A stretch of 64,000 nt of DNA from Chrysomallon squamiferum (GCA_012295275.1 CM022665.1:2313167-2377166); one strand, 5' to 3'; counted from the first letter of the stretch, positions 14,770 to 27,005 are shown. Numbers and translations are program-made. Notes: generated from the letters alone by a model not told the origin.

Positions 14770-14816
14770 CATTGTTATTATTGTTATTATTGTTATTTTT
14801 ATTTAAATTGTTTATT
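14221..14816. repeat. Tandem duplication of about 0.28-0.31 kb containing AC tracts
   Basis: Two adjacent copies (14221-14504 and 14505-14816) each begin AAGTTCGTCGTT. Each then runs through TCACCAAATTCAAATACAACA, an (AC)n tract, ACTGAAGCTAGCCTTCTGGA, GAACTGTTCCAC, a TA/AC tract and TTTATTAGTTTATATATATA, and ends TTTAAATTGTTTAT. At the same internal place copy 1 carries (AGT)n (14434-14466) and copy 2 carries (TTA)n (14718-14769), so trinucleotide tracts expanded after duplication or differed from the start. Confidence 0.85.
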
Positions 14817-15077
14817 ATATTTTTATGATCGTCTTTTAATAACACTTTATTTTGCGGAAAGGTATGTTTAATTTGCTTTATTCTGCCTTACGGCCTATTT
14901 TATGTTTTCCTGGTTGGTATAAACGCGTAATTGCGAAAGGCCAAAAAATAGCTTCATGTAATGACTTTTCTAGAACACTCTTAATGAATTTTTCCGGGAT
15001 AATTCGTAGCCACTCGTTCGTATTTGGCTTCCGAGATTTTATTGTTACTATGTGTCCGACATATTCCGAAATAGGAC

Positions 15078-15151
15078 GAATAGAAACGAATACTTCACGA
15101 ATGTTCTGGAAACAATTTCAAATGATGTCACATCCTGAGAATGTTCTTGAA
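15078..15151 (+). promoter_or_regulatory. Heat-shock element array upstream of HSP90
   Basis: HSF-binding units are nGAAn blocks in alternating orientation every 5 bp. At 15094-15111 there are four perfect alternating units (TTC-GAA-TTC-GAA). At 15139-15151 there are three more (GAA-TTC-GAA). Three direct GAA units at 5-bp spacing (15078, 15083, 15088) precede the first array. A separate TTCTAGAA pair lies at 14968-14975. The array is about 220-290 bp upstream of the TATA box and implies a heat-inducible HSP90 gene. Confidence 0.85.
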
Positions 15152-15369
15152 AAAATTGCCGAACTACAACGTCGTAATATGTTCCGGTAATATAATCCTT
15201 GAGAATTAAAATTTCTTGTACTCTTGGCGTTCAAGTAAATAATTATTAATTTCAGTTTTATGTTTTCTCCATTATTTTATATAATACTTTTAAATATTTG
15301 AACTAAAGTTTACATATTTATAATAGTTTCCTGAAATATTTATTCTTACTACGCCATAAGCTCCGCCTC

Positions 15370-15377
15370 TTTATAAG
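15370..15377 (+). promoter_or_regulatory. TATA box of HSP90
   Basis: TTTATAAG lies about 30 bp before the probable start of the first, non-coding exon (near 15400) and downstream of the heat-shock elements. Confidence 0.65.
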
Positions 15378-15399
15378 CACGTTGGAACTGCTTTTTGGT

Positions 15400-15465
15400 T
15401 AGCAGAAGCGAGTTGCAGTGAAAGAAAGCGGCAACGTTTCTTCGATTATTTTTAAAACAACTAAG
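15400..15465 (+). other. HSP90 non-coding exon 1 (start approximate)
   Basis: The 5'UTR exon ends in a consensus donor (CTAAG|GTAAG at 15465/15466). Its 3' partner is the acceptor TTTGTTAG at 16117, directly before the ATG. A leader intron immediately before the start codon is a known feature of many animal HSP90 genes. The 5' edge is estimated from the TATA box only. Confidence 0.6.
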
Positions 15466-16117
15466 GTAAGATTTTTTGTTAAATGAAATAAAACGCTTGA
15501 AAAAAAAGAGAAAAACTTTTTTTCTGATATTTTAACAAAATATCTTACATGGTTTTATTTTAAAAAAAAAAAATAAAAAAAAATAATAAAAATTCAAAAA
15601 AACATTGTTTGATCATGTAGCGTTTGGGAAGAAAATGATCAACGTGGGCCATTGAAAGTTGACTGAAAAAAGAGTGATTTTAAGATGACAGATCAATAAC
15701 TTTTCTCTTAAAATTAATTATTAAGTGATATTTGATTTTTTTGTTTTTTTTGTTTCGTAATTCTGCTATTGTTTCGTGTCTGCGTAATCGTAAGGTGTTC
15801 CTTTGTTGTAGACAATTTAGATACGACTATTTATGTCTCAATTATCTTTAAAAAAAAAAAAAAAAAATCGATAAAATTAAATAATAATTAAAAAAAAGAA
15901 GAAAAAAACGTACAACCGACTTTTTATTGTATAATGTAGGTATGCAAGTGCGATTATAAATTGACTTTACAAGATAACATTGATGTTAATATTTGAAAAT
16001 CTAATTTTATGTTACAATTTACATGCATTCTAAGGTTCTTCATCCAGTAATGTGGAAACCAAACAACGAAAACTGAAATGGGTGAGGTTTTTTAATTTTA
16101 ATGTTTTTTTTTGTTAG

Positions 16118-19100
16118 ATGCCCGAGTTGCAAGAAAACATGGATGAGGGTGAAGTCGAAACTTTTGCCTTCCAGGCAGAAATAGCACAGTTGATGAGTTT
16201 AATCATCAACACCTTCTACTCAAACAAAGAAGTATTTATCAGAGAACTAATTTCTAATGCTTCTGATGCCTTGGACAAGATCAGATACGAGTCGCTAACT
16301 GATCCATCCAAACTGGACAGCAACAAAGAGCTTTGCATCAGGATAATACCTGATAAAGAAAAACGCATTCTGATCATTGAGGACTCTGGCGTTGGTATGA
16401 CTAAAGCTGGCTTGGTAAAGAACTTGGGTACCATTGCAAAATCTGGAACAAAAGCTTTCATGGAAGCTTTACAGGCTGGTGCAGATATATCTATGATTGG
16501 TCAGTTTGGCGTGGGTTTCTATTCTGCTTACCTTGTTGCAGAGAAAGTGGTGGTAGAATCCAAGCACAATGATGATGAACTCTACACCTGGGAATCGTCA
16601 GCTGGAGGATCATTCACTGTCAAAACAGGAGCATGTAAGTTTTCTTAAAGCCAGATCACATTTTATTTCTATATGTTGGAATGGAGCATGTATATTGTAA
16701 TTGGGAGGCAAGATAAGAACTGATTTTGATTTTATAAATTATTTTGAATTTGTTTACAGCTGCCCCATTAGCCAGAGGGACCCGTGTCATTTTGTATTTG
16801 AAAGAAGATCAGGCAGAATATCTTGAGGAACGGAGAATCAAAGAAGTTGTTAAGAAACATTCTCAGTTCATAGGTTACCCTATTTATCTTAGGGTTGAGA
16901 AAGAACGTGAAAAGGAAATATCAGATGATGAAGAGGAAGAAGAGAAGAAGGAAGAAGATGAAGATAAGGTATAAACAATTTGTGCACATCTTTAAATAAT
17001 CCTGACTTGATAATTGTGGTCACTTGTGAGCAGAACTGCTAGATTATGTCATTTGTTTTTTCCCAAAATGTTCAGAAATGTGTTTTAATTGATGAACTGC
17101 ATTCCTGATGAACATACCTATGTTTGTAATCAAGGGGAGAGTATTTTTTCCACAATTTTACCAAGTGATCTTTGCACTTTAAGATAAACAAGGTTGCAGT
17201 CTTTGTAACAGTAAAACAAAATAACAGTATTTTGTGCTTTATTAAAGCTCTTGATGTTGTTACTACAATTACATTCAATAAATTTAAACTTTTTTCTTTC
17301 TCTTCAGGATAAAGACAAGCCAAAAGTGGAAGATCTTGATGAAGATGAAGAAAAAGAGAAGGAAAAAGACAAGAAGAAGAAAAAAATCAAAGAAAAATAC
17401 ACAGAAGATGAAGAGCTGAACAAGACCAAACCCATATGGACACGAAACCCAGATGACATAACACAAGAAGAATATGCAGAATTCTACAAATCCCTGACAA
17501 ATGACTGGGAAGATCATCTTGCTGTCAAGGTAAATATTTTAAATTTAGTTAAATTATACATAGCAAAGAACAATGCTTGAACAATACCAGCCACATTGTA
17601 CCATTTTGTAGGTGATAATCACTTTGTTCAAATGAAAGCAGCATATCTTTGTAAGTTTAAGATCTTTTTTCTCCCCCAGTGAGATGAACTTTAACAATCA
17701 ATGTTTTCTTTTGTTTTAGCATTTCTCTGTGGAAGGTCAGCTTCAATTCCGTGCACTTCTGTTCGTTCCTAAGAGAGCGCCATTTGACCTGTTTGAAAAC
17801 AAGAAGAAAAAGAACAATATTAAACTGTATGTGAGGCGGGTATTTATCATGGATAACTGTGAGGATCTCATTCCAGAATATTTGAACTTTGTGCGTGGTG
17901 TTGTTGATTCTGATGATTTGCCATTGAACATTTCCCGTGAAATGCTCCAGCAGAGCAAAATTCTTAAGGTCATTCGAAAAAATCTAGTGAAAAAATGCAT
18001 GGAATTGTTTGAGGACATCATGGAAGACAAGGATAACTACAAAAAGTTCTACGAACAGTTTGCCAAAAATCTTAAGGTTTGTACCAAGTTAAAGAAATAT
18101 TGCTCTTAGTAACAAAAAAGTCGACTTAACAGTGAAATGTAAGTACAGAATTATTGCCATCATATAAATGGGTGAAGAAAGTCTTAATTAAACTGGTTTA
18201 TTTTGCAGCTCGGAATACATGAAGATACCACAAACAGGAAGAAGTTGGCAGATCTTCTTAGGTACCAGACATCACAGTCGGGTGATGAAATGTCATCTTT
18301 GAAGGAGTACGTTTCTCGTATGAAAGAAAATCAGAAAAATATTTACTACATAACAGGTATGTCTTCCATACAGACTATTTAAACAAGTTTGTTTTATCCT
18401 GGTGAGATTTAAAAACCAAAAGCTAGTTACGCTGAAACATTAACTATGTGTGGCCATTTATTTTGCAGGTGAATCTAAGGAAGCTGTTCAAAATTCCGCT
18501 TTTGTTGAGCGTGTGAAGAAAAGGGGATTGGAGGTCATATACATGACTGATCCCATTGATGAGTACTGCATACAGCAACTGAAAGAATATGATGGGAAAT
18601 CTCTGGTCAGTGTTACAAAAGAAGGTCTAGAGCTCCCTGATGATGAGGAGGAAAAGAAACGTTTGGAGGAAGCAAAGGCACAGCTAGAAGGATTGTGCAA
18701 GGTTATGAAAGAAATTCTTGACAAGAAAGTGGAAAAGGTAAATTTACATTTGGTTTCAGATCCATTGTTTCTCTATGAAGAAACCAGCTGATTAGCACGA
18801 AGGCTGACGGTGTCTTGCAGGTATTTGTAAATAAAATGTTGGTTAACTAAAAGTTGGTAACAAATTGTTGGGATAAAACTTTTTGCTGATGCTTGTGAAT
18901 ATTGTACATGTTGCTCTACAAAAAAAAACCTGAGGTACATGTCACAGGTAATGAACTTGTATATGGCATGTGAATTTAAAAAGTTTATGAATTTTGACAG
19001 GTTGTTGTATCGAACCGCCTTGTGACATCTCCCTGTTGCATTGTTACCAGTCAGTATGGATGGTCTGCCAACATGGAGAGAATCATGAAAGCTCAAGCTT

Positions 19101-19639
19101 TGAGAGATACCAGTACGATGGGCTATATGGCTGCTAAGAAACACCTAGAAATCAACCCAGACCACCCTATAATAAAAACTCTGAAAGAGAAGGCTGATGC
19201 TGACAAGAATGACAAAGCTGTGAAGGATCTCTGCATGCTGCTGTTTGAGACGTCTCTTCTTGCTTCTGGGTTTTCATTGGAGGACCCAACATCCCATGCC
19301 AACCGCATCCATCGAATGATCAAACTTGGTCTTGGTGAGTGTTAAAAGATTATGGCACTGCATTGCACTGCAATAATTTATTCACACCAAGAGTGGAAAA
19401 AATCAATGATTATGAGCAAAAATAATAGTTCTTAAAGTTTTAATATTGGTCAAATGTATCTAATGTTTTAATAATGAAAATGTTCCAGTTTGGTTAAAAA
19501 AAAATTTTTAAATGTATAATTTACAGGTATTGATGAAGATGACGGTGCTGCCGGTGATGTTGGTGTAGATGCAGCTGAAGAAATGCCACCACTTGAAGGT
19601 GATGATGATGATGCTTCAAGAATGGAAGAAGTTGATTAA
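16118..19639 (+). CDS. HSP90AA1: Cytosolic heat shock protein HSP90, eight coding exons
   Basis: ATP-dependent dimeric cytosolic chaperone of kinases, steroid receptors and other clients. Coding exons: 16118-16634, 16760-16968, 17308-17529, 17720-18076, 18209-18356, 18469-18737, 19001-19334 and 19527-19639. All introns are GT/AG and phases agree, giving 722 residues (human HSP90AB1 has 724). The GHKL ATPase domain is residues about 10-215, with [13 protein letters not shown] (catalytic Glu43, Asn47), EDSGVGM (Asp89, Gly93) and GQFGVGF (128-134). A highly charged linker covers about 218-272. The middle domain contains NISREMLQQ with Arg389 and Gln393, equivalent to the ATP-contacting loop. The C-terminus is MEEVD, the TPR co-chaperone anchor, which marks the cytosolic rather than the ER or mitochondrial paralogue. 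No lesion is seen. Upstream heat-shock elements imply stress induction. It is divergently arranged with WDR20. Confidence 0.98.
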
Positions 19640-21473
19640 TTCCTTTTCATGAATTTTAAATTGTTAGACGTTGTTTGACTGATTCATTTTTTCATTTTTT
19701 CCTGTTCTCTTTTGGATCCAAAGACTAAAAATTTCATTAGTGTTCATCAAATTTAAACATTAAAATGCGGTTTGTATTGTGTAGTGATGTTTTGTCATTT
19801 TTGTTACTTGATTAACCAAGAATTGAAATGAACAAATTTGTTTTAAAATTTGGATATGTTTATTTACTGTTTTCAGGAAGACATAAAGCAAATCAATAAA
19901 TAAATGCCTACAAGTTTATATGTGTTTGTTTTTTCTTAGCAATATGGGTGGAAACTAAACTTGAGAATACAGTAATTTATTGACTTTAGAAACTCTTACA
20001 GTAAAACTGATACATTAATGTTACACAATTCATTATTTTTTTTTTACAATAAAATATACACCGTATCCACACAAGTAACAGTTCACAAAGACAACTTGCA
20101 TTCATGGAACAAATGTTTTCAAAATTGGTAATATAGATTTCTACATGATGCAAAATTTGACTAGGTATGTAATGCAGTTTTTTTTTTTTTTTTTAAAAAG
20201 CTTGACCTAACATGAAAACTGCAAAATTGCAGTTTTATATTGCATATAAATAATGTGAATTTAAACCTTTGCAAATTACTGAATTGTTTACAGCAAAATA
20301 TTGAAAAATTTAGACACTTGAAACTTCCACAATATCGAGTCATTTAAACTGAAATATGAATATAATCTGTTACATACAAAAGGTACAGTAGCTAGGTTTG
20401 TAATCCTAATATATGGCATTTAAAAAATAAAAAAAAATGCGTATTTCAAGAAAATAAAGTTCAAAAAAAGTTTCAAAATTCTATAATGCTTAACATAAAC
20501 GTGTTTTTTTAATTTTTTTGTAAATTGTAAGCACCAGTGTTTATTTCATTGTGTATCTTAGTGAAACGTTTTTATTTTTGCAGTATGCATCACATAATAA
20601 TAATACATGAAAATGTGCCAATCGTACCTCTAACCAGTAAAATGCTGCTGTGCTATACGTTTGTGAAAGTAGGTCTGTATATGCTCGGGGAGAAACCAAA
20701 TCATTCACTTTCAACCAGCATTTTGACATCCAAAGTACTAATGTTTAATTCAAAATACAGTTACTAAAAGAAAGGGAATGCATCCTCAGTTGTGGCAGAC
20801 CTGAAACAAATTTTTTATTTATTGTTATGGTCTGCACTAGAAACACAGTGTAGTCAAAACCATCAGGAGGATTAACAAATACAAGCAATTAGCCAAACTT
20901 TAACCTGATTTAAATCTTGGTTTCCAAGATAAAATTTTAATAAAGGTCTACAAAAGATGAATATAATCAGTTCAGGCTGATTCATTCTGAAGCTTAGTTC
21001 AATTCTAAATAACAGATTGCTATTATTAATGTTCAATTTTTTAAATTCACAGTATACATACAGTTTCAAACAGTATTCATTTATTAAAAGAATATTTCCA
21101 GCAAATGTGTAACATTTAATTAAATAATATCTCTTGCCAAAGATACTAAGCATGTTCAATACAGGTGATAATAAGATGTTAATTAAAATGGAGCCATGTG
21201 TAACCATAGCATTCATGAAAAAGCACCAATCTGCAATCCAGATCTCAACAATCATCAATAGTGAATCATCCTCTAAATTATCTTCATAGAAGTCCAACAA
21301 CACTGTCCAAATTTTGGAAGCATGATAAAAGGTTGTCATTAAGGAAACTGGCACTCTTTTTGACAGTATGTTTGAAGTTCTGGCAACATGTATTTAAATG
21401 GTAACTATCTGTATTTTGACATACTTATAATAAATATGATGTTCATGTAAAAATCTGAAACTTTGAAAAGTCA
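19640..21473. other. Convergent 3' region between HSP90 and the stathmin-like gene
   Basis: It contains the HSP90 3'UTR (to about 19920) and, on the other strand, probably the 3'UTR of the stathmin-like gene. The two genes converge here. No exon is recognised. A minus-strand ORF of 160 codons (20872-21354) is long for DNA this AT-rich, but it is hydrophobic and matches nothing I know; see findings. Confidence 0.5.
19895..19900 (+). terminator. HSP90 polyadenylation signal
   Basis: AATAAA, repeated as AATAAATAAA, lies about 255 bp after the HSP90 stop codon and is followed by a T/GT-rich stretch (TATGTGTTTGTTTTTTC). It is the best candidate poly(A) signal in the 3'UTR. Confidence 0.65.
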
Positions 21474-23122
21474 TCAAGAGTCAAAAAAATCATCATCAAG
21501 TGTAGTTGCTTTGTTTGGACCAGGAGGTCGCTGAAATGCATTTTCAAAACTGTCAATTGTACTTTCACTGACTGTTGGCCTCAAATCAGGTGGTCGTCTC
21601 TTCTTTCTGAATATCTCACTTTCACTGTCAAACCAGGACTCGCCTGAAAATTAAATGGATAAATGACATATTGCAGAATTAACAAGAAAAATGTACCCTT
21701 CCAAAAGACCTAGAACTTGCTGCTACTGAATAAATTAATATTTACAATTAAAGCCATCTAAAGATAAGTACTATTCCAAAATTAAAAACTATGAACTGAT
21801 ATTTACTGAATTAAAAGTTTCATTCTAAAGATAAAATGATATAAATATTTTTACTATCACTGTGGTTGTAAGCTTCGTCTTTTTCCACATCTAAAGACAA
21901 ATCAGGATCTTCCTGCTGTAGACGTTTTGCCTGAAAAAATAAAAAAATAACTTGAAACTACAGAATATATTTAGATTACGTTTTTGTATCACTGAAGGCA
22001 CACTATAAACAAAACAAGAAACTCGGAAACTGGTTATAGCATTACAAAGAAATATTTTTAAAAACTATTTTCTTGCTTAATTAAAGAAAAGAATTTATGA
22101 AATATTAATTTAAGACAGAATCATTATCACAGTTCATACTCTAGTATTAAGATTAAATAATCATATTTTTCAGAAAATGTTGATTGTTGCCAGATACATT
22201 ATTTCTTTTTATAACCTTTGTGTTATAGCAAACCTTTTCTCTTGCTCTTCTCGCTCGTTCTTCCTTCAGTCTCTGTTTTTCTTTTATTTCCTCAAGTTTG
22301 GCTTCTCTCTTTATTTCTGCAAGCCTTAGCTGTTCCATAATCTGTAAATGATAACCCAAAACACATGGGAATTTATTAAAACATACATGTCATCACAGGG
22401 TTAATTTAATATCATCCACTTCATTTAAAAAAATTCCAGCACTCTGCTAATGATAACTGAAAAACGTGTATTTATTTAAATACATTTGACCTACAACATT
22501 TATAAAATATTGTATTAAAAAAATTCATTAAACTTCTTATCCTATTTCTAATATCTTAATAAATATCAAAACACAACTGCAGTTATATCTAATAACGAGT
22601 AAGTTGATTCAATTTATATCCATATAGAGAATGCATATGTCAGTTATATTTGTACATTTTCTACTATAAATAAAATACACAAAGAAAGAAAATCAGCAAT
22701 TTCTTAACATAAAATCCCACTCTAAAACTATTCTTTACTCAGAATTAATAACTTTGGATATCAGCAGTAAAAACAGGAAATTGCTAAATTGGTGTACATT
22801 TTAACTATTTGATCTTGTTTTGGATGTTTTTGTTTATTTGTTTCTTTCTTAATCACAACCTTTTCTTGTTGTTCTTGTAACTTTTGTTGATCACTAAATT
22901 CTCTAGCCTTCATCAGCTCACGGTGACGTTTTGACGATTTTCTTGAAATATTTATTTTCTTTTGTATTTCCTACATTTAAAAAAAAAAAAAAAAACCATA
23001 ATATAAAACTATGTACCAGTATTTGAAAGATAACGAGGCCTAAAATTTTCAGTAATGTTTAGGGCAAATAAAATGGGTCTAGAAATTATCATTAATTATA
23101 TTAAAAGAATAATAATAATAAT

Positions 23123-23164
<42 letters not shown>

Positions 23165-25979
23165 AAAAAATGAAGTACATTTTGTTTTTCAAATCTTTTT
23201 TTGCAGCAATGTAATTTTGTTTAATTATTATGTTTATATATTTAATCAGTAAAATATTGCATTAAAATACACAATATATTCTGTTTCCAATAACTAATGT
23301 TAATTAATTTACCTTTTTAACCATAGCTAGTTTTTCACATTTTCAACTGAGACCCCAGAATACAATTCCTCAATTTACTCTGCCATGATAAAATAGTCTG
23401 TATTAGTTTTCAGAATATAAAACAAATTTACCTGTTCTCTCTTCTCATCTGCTTGCTGCTGCTTCAGTGCTAACATTTCAGGTGTGAGTTTTGGCATATT
23501 CAGTGGTTCAAGTTTCTGAAACACACACACATACATAAAATAATTATTAAACTTTATTTCAACACTGTCACCATTGAAGCAAAAAACCTACCCAAACTGA
23601 GTACTTGAATGCTCGCTGTCTGACAATATTTGGAAATTTAATCACATAAAACAGCTTTTGCTTTTTTTTTTATCTGCATTTACTATCATAATCAAAAGCT
23701 GTATATCCATTAAAACAGCACTTCATGCCACACAAGACAAAATGAAATTTTTTTAAAAATATATCAAACCAGATAACAGAATTTGCCTGCAAATTTTGTC
23801 TATTTTATTTGTGTCAGATATTAAATGATGATTAATTGTCTGACATTTAATGATAAATTCAAATTTATTTTTTATAATTCAAAAAGGTTCTTCATTTACT
23901 TCTTTAATTGTGTTGCATTAACACTTACTTTCAGTCTTGGAGGATGTTTGGCAATGAGATTAACTGTAGGTCGTTCATCAAGGCATACTTCAAAAGCAAT
24001 GCTTCTGGGAACTAAACAGAAACAGAAATCATGTAATTAATTAAACTATATATCAATTACATACAAATTTCAAATTCCCTAACTTACATGTAAACTATTA
24101 TATTCAAAAAAAAAAAATTAATAATAATAAAAAGATAAGTCATTTTTATAGTTGTAATTGATGTCACCATTGTTGGACTATATTTACCAACATAATATGG
24201 ACAAAAATATTATATAAATCCTTCAATTACAATTTATAAAACTGAAAAATGCTAATACTAAACATGTTGATGTGTTACCAAAGAATTGTTCACATACGTG
24301 AACATTTCTTATAGATAGATATATATATATATATATATAAAAATGCAGCAATAGCATATTCATAACAAAATTAGTTATGTCCCACTACAACCACTGACAA
24401 TGATTTTCTTATCAAACATCACAAGTATCTACTTTCCTGTCTATGAAAGGTATATGTAACAAATCACTTATTGCTAATAAAGAAAAATACAAAATATAAC
24501 GAATGTTAACATTGATTTATGATAAGGCATCCTTAGCCTGGTGTTTATTCATTATTATGACTACATCATAGAGACAGAACAGGAAATCAACATACGGATC
24601 CAGTTAAGCAGATCAGCTGCTTCCTCGACAGAGTATTAGGAAAATATTACATTGCTTAGGTGTCTGTTGATGTTATGTGGTGTATAAAGGCAGTAGTGCA
24701 TAGACTATTTATCTGCATATTTGATTAGCAGTCATCTCGATTACCAACAATGGCAACCAAAGAGATAATGGGTTGTTTAAACCTTACAGACTGTTCTCAA
24801 GCAAAGGAAAAGCATTGTACAAAACTTTCGTCAAGTACATTGATTTGTGAAAGTAAATTGCACTGAAACTGCCGGAACATCTATAAATAATGTATGGTGC
24901 CAGAAGTGGTTAGCATTAATAATTACTGATGATGGCTTTATATTAGCCAGATCAAAAGAATTGAAAATGCTCACTTGAGTTTCAACATTTTAATACAAAT
25001 AAATGGAAAACGTGGTAATCAATAGGGAAATTATTTTATTACTAATATTTTGAATATTCCTTTTTTAAATATTGATTTACTTATTTCATATGGTATAAAA
25101 AGCATGAAAAATATGATTTCTTGCTTCAAAAAAATAAATAAATACTTTTTTTTTCAATAAAGTAAAACTGAAGGTATATTAAAAAATGGACTCATTTATT
25201 ATGATTATAATTTTACAACTGTGTCATGGAGAAAATTTAGTTTAAAAAATTATTTAAAAAAAAAATAATAATAATAATAATAAGATAAATATCTCTATCA
25301 AATGCCAGGTCCTTCCAATTATTAATTTAGGGAAGGGTGATCAAATTAAACATTTTTATATATTTTTACACATCCAAATTGTTTATTCTGTTTCAGTTGA
25401 CCAATTTTAGATAAAAATAAACTACAACAATAAAATAACAAGCTAAAATCATTACATGTATAAAACTACCTAGATCACTGCAAAATATCCTCTTTTATAC
25501 ATTTTTAAATAAAACTTTTAACTTCATTATAAAATGGAAAATTAACCATACATGCATCATCATTATTATAACAAATTTTAGCTGAGAGAAACAAATAAAA
25601 CAGTCAGAAGGCCACATCCAAATTTTACTATGGCTATTTTTTTGAATTCCCAAAAGAACACTTTAAATTCATTTTAATTTTCAAAATTTATTAAAATGTG
25701 AAATCATTTACCAAAACATTTTTAAAATAGAAGAAAATTTCAAATTACTTACATGAAATCAAAAGGAAAGTTAAAGAGAAAGCATTTGCTTTTACCTTTG
25801 TTGTTAGATGTTATATTGTTGGATGATATATCTTGACTGTTTCCATTACTGTCAGTAATAGTGTTTTGTTCCTTGCTTTTTCTGGGAGTTCCATTCATTA
25901 TGTGGCCATTTATATTTTCTTTCTGTAAATCTGCTTGCTCTTCAGAGCTAATCCCAACTGAAGAAGATCCACAGCCCAT
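21474..25979 (-). CDS. STMND1: Stathmin-domain protein, STMND1-like, seven exons
   Basis: Exons on the minus strand: 25796-25979, 23929-24011, 23432-23515, 22860-22970, 22234-22341, 21855-21930 and 21474-21643. All junctions are GT/AG and in phase, giving 271 residues (human STMND1 about 276). The N-terminus MGCGSSS fits N-myristoylation at Gly2 and palmitoylation at Cys3, as in STMND1 (MGCG). Residues about 7-61 are polar and low-complexity. A stathmin-like segment follows: FEVCLDERPTVNLIAKHPPR and LKKLEPLNMPKLTPEMLALK, the region that in stathmins contacts tubulin. A long charged helix comes next (IMEQLRLAEIKREAKLEEIK, EERARRAREK), and an acidic tail ends DDDFFDS. Stathmins bind tubulin heterodimers and promote microtubule disassembly; activity of this one is inferred. 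The start is the only Met giving MGCG. A conventional stathmin is the alternative, but the lipidation motif and tail favour STMND1. Confidence 0.85.
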
Positions 25980-26522
25980 TTCAAACGTTTATGATTCAGC
26001 TATAAAGTGTCAGAGTAACATATACATACAAATAGCAGTAGTTAGGTGATTTTACATGTTGCTCAGTGTTGATGTCTTATTAAAAATCTGTCTTGATCTC
26101 TTGATATTTCAACAACTGAATTTAAAGGAATCTTGGGAAGTTCTCTGGCTGAATAAAAAATAACAAGACAATACATTTAAACTGCTTTTATAATGAAAAT
26201 ATTAATTTTAAAGTATTATTTGATAAGAAATATGAGAAAATAAGCTGAAATATTTTCACATCTGATATATCCATGTATTATGAACACATTACCACAATAA
26301 GTTTATGTTATTTAGTGGTTTATTAACTAACAGAGTGCTAGACAGATGATATTATCATATACATAATACACACAAACTCTTTGTAATGACAGACCAAACT
26401 TTTTGTCAGTTTATTTTGATTTGTTTTAATTATTATTTAGTTTAGTACATAAAAAATAAATAAAATCAATAATCACTAATTTCATATTAGTTTGTATTTA
26501 TTCCATTTAAATAAATATTTGT

Positions 26523-26523
<1 letters not shown>

Positions 26524-26578
<55 letters not shown>
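26524..26578. repeat. (TAA)n microsatellite
   Basis: About 18 TAA/AAT trinucleotides upstream of the stathmin-like gene. Confidence 0.96.
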
Positions 26579-26997
26579 TTCGTTGATCTCATTTTTAAAA
26601 ATAAGTTTTTCATTTATTGATTATCAAATAAGAAATACAACCAGCTTTGAACAACTCGTACTACAGTTCAGTATATTGCATTATTTGGATTTCTTTACTG
26701 TGCGAAATATATTAGTCTAACTATAACACAGTATATTTTAATCATGAACATGTAACAGAAATTTGAACTACGATAATGATTCGTATAACAAACTTCATTT
26801 GTATTGATTTTTCAAAAGTGATTAACTTCTGATATAATAATTTAATTACTTTATATTTAATATTTACCCATTCCTCAATTTTTTAAAAATTTTTCGTGTT
26901 TTTTTTTTCTCAGTAAGACATATAATTTACTTACTCATTACTTCAATTTTGTGGCCACAGCTGAAAAGGAATGCCACAAAACGTAGACGGGTACCCG

Positions 26998-27005
26998 TGA
27001 CGTCA
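26998..27005. promoter_or_regulatory. CRE-type palindrome, candidate promoter element of the stathmin-like gene
   Basis: A full TGACGTCA palindrome (CREB/ATF type) lies in a locally GC-richer patch (about 26950-27050), about 1 kb upstream of the stathmin-like ATG. The patch is a plausible promoter or first-exon area for that minus-strand gene; assignment is by position only. Confidence 0.4.

Larger units (their letters stand above)
11042..15077. other. Divergent intergenic region between WDR20 and HSP90
   Basis: No protein-coding exon is recognised in this 4-kb spacer between two head-to-head genes. It holds a (GT)n run at 12419-12464, (TA)n near 12558-12582, (TTA)n at 13933-13973, poly-T near 14150-14173, and a tandem duplication at 14221-14816. 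A full CRE-type palindrome TGACGTCA lies at 13641-13648. The WDR20 transcription start should lie just above 10987. A 112-codon ORF at 14852-15190 has no recognisable homology and overlaps the HSP90 heat-shock elements, so it is not called. Confidence 0.6.

Noticed and set aside
14852-15190. 112-codon ORF upstream of HSP90 on the plus strand
   Set aside because: No recognisable homology; it overlaps the heat-shock elements and ends before the TATA box. Locally lower AT content explains its length.
24580-25000. Protein-like scraps (for example QTVLKQRKSIVQNFRQVH and FVKVNCTETAGTSINNVWC) in intron 1 of the stathmin-like gene
   Set aside because: Possibly a transposon remnant, but stops interrupt it within a short distance and no family or boundaries could be named.
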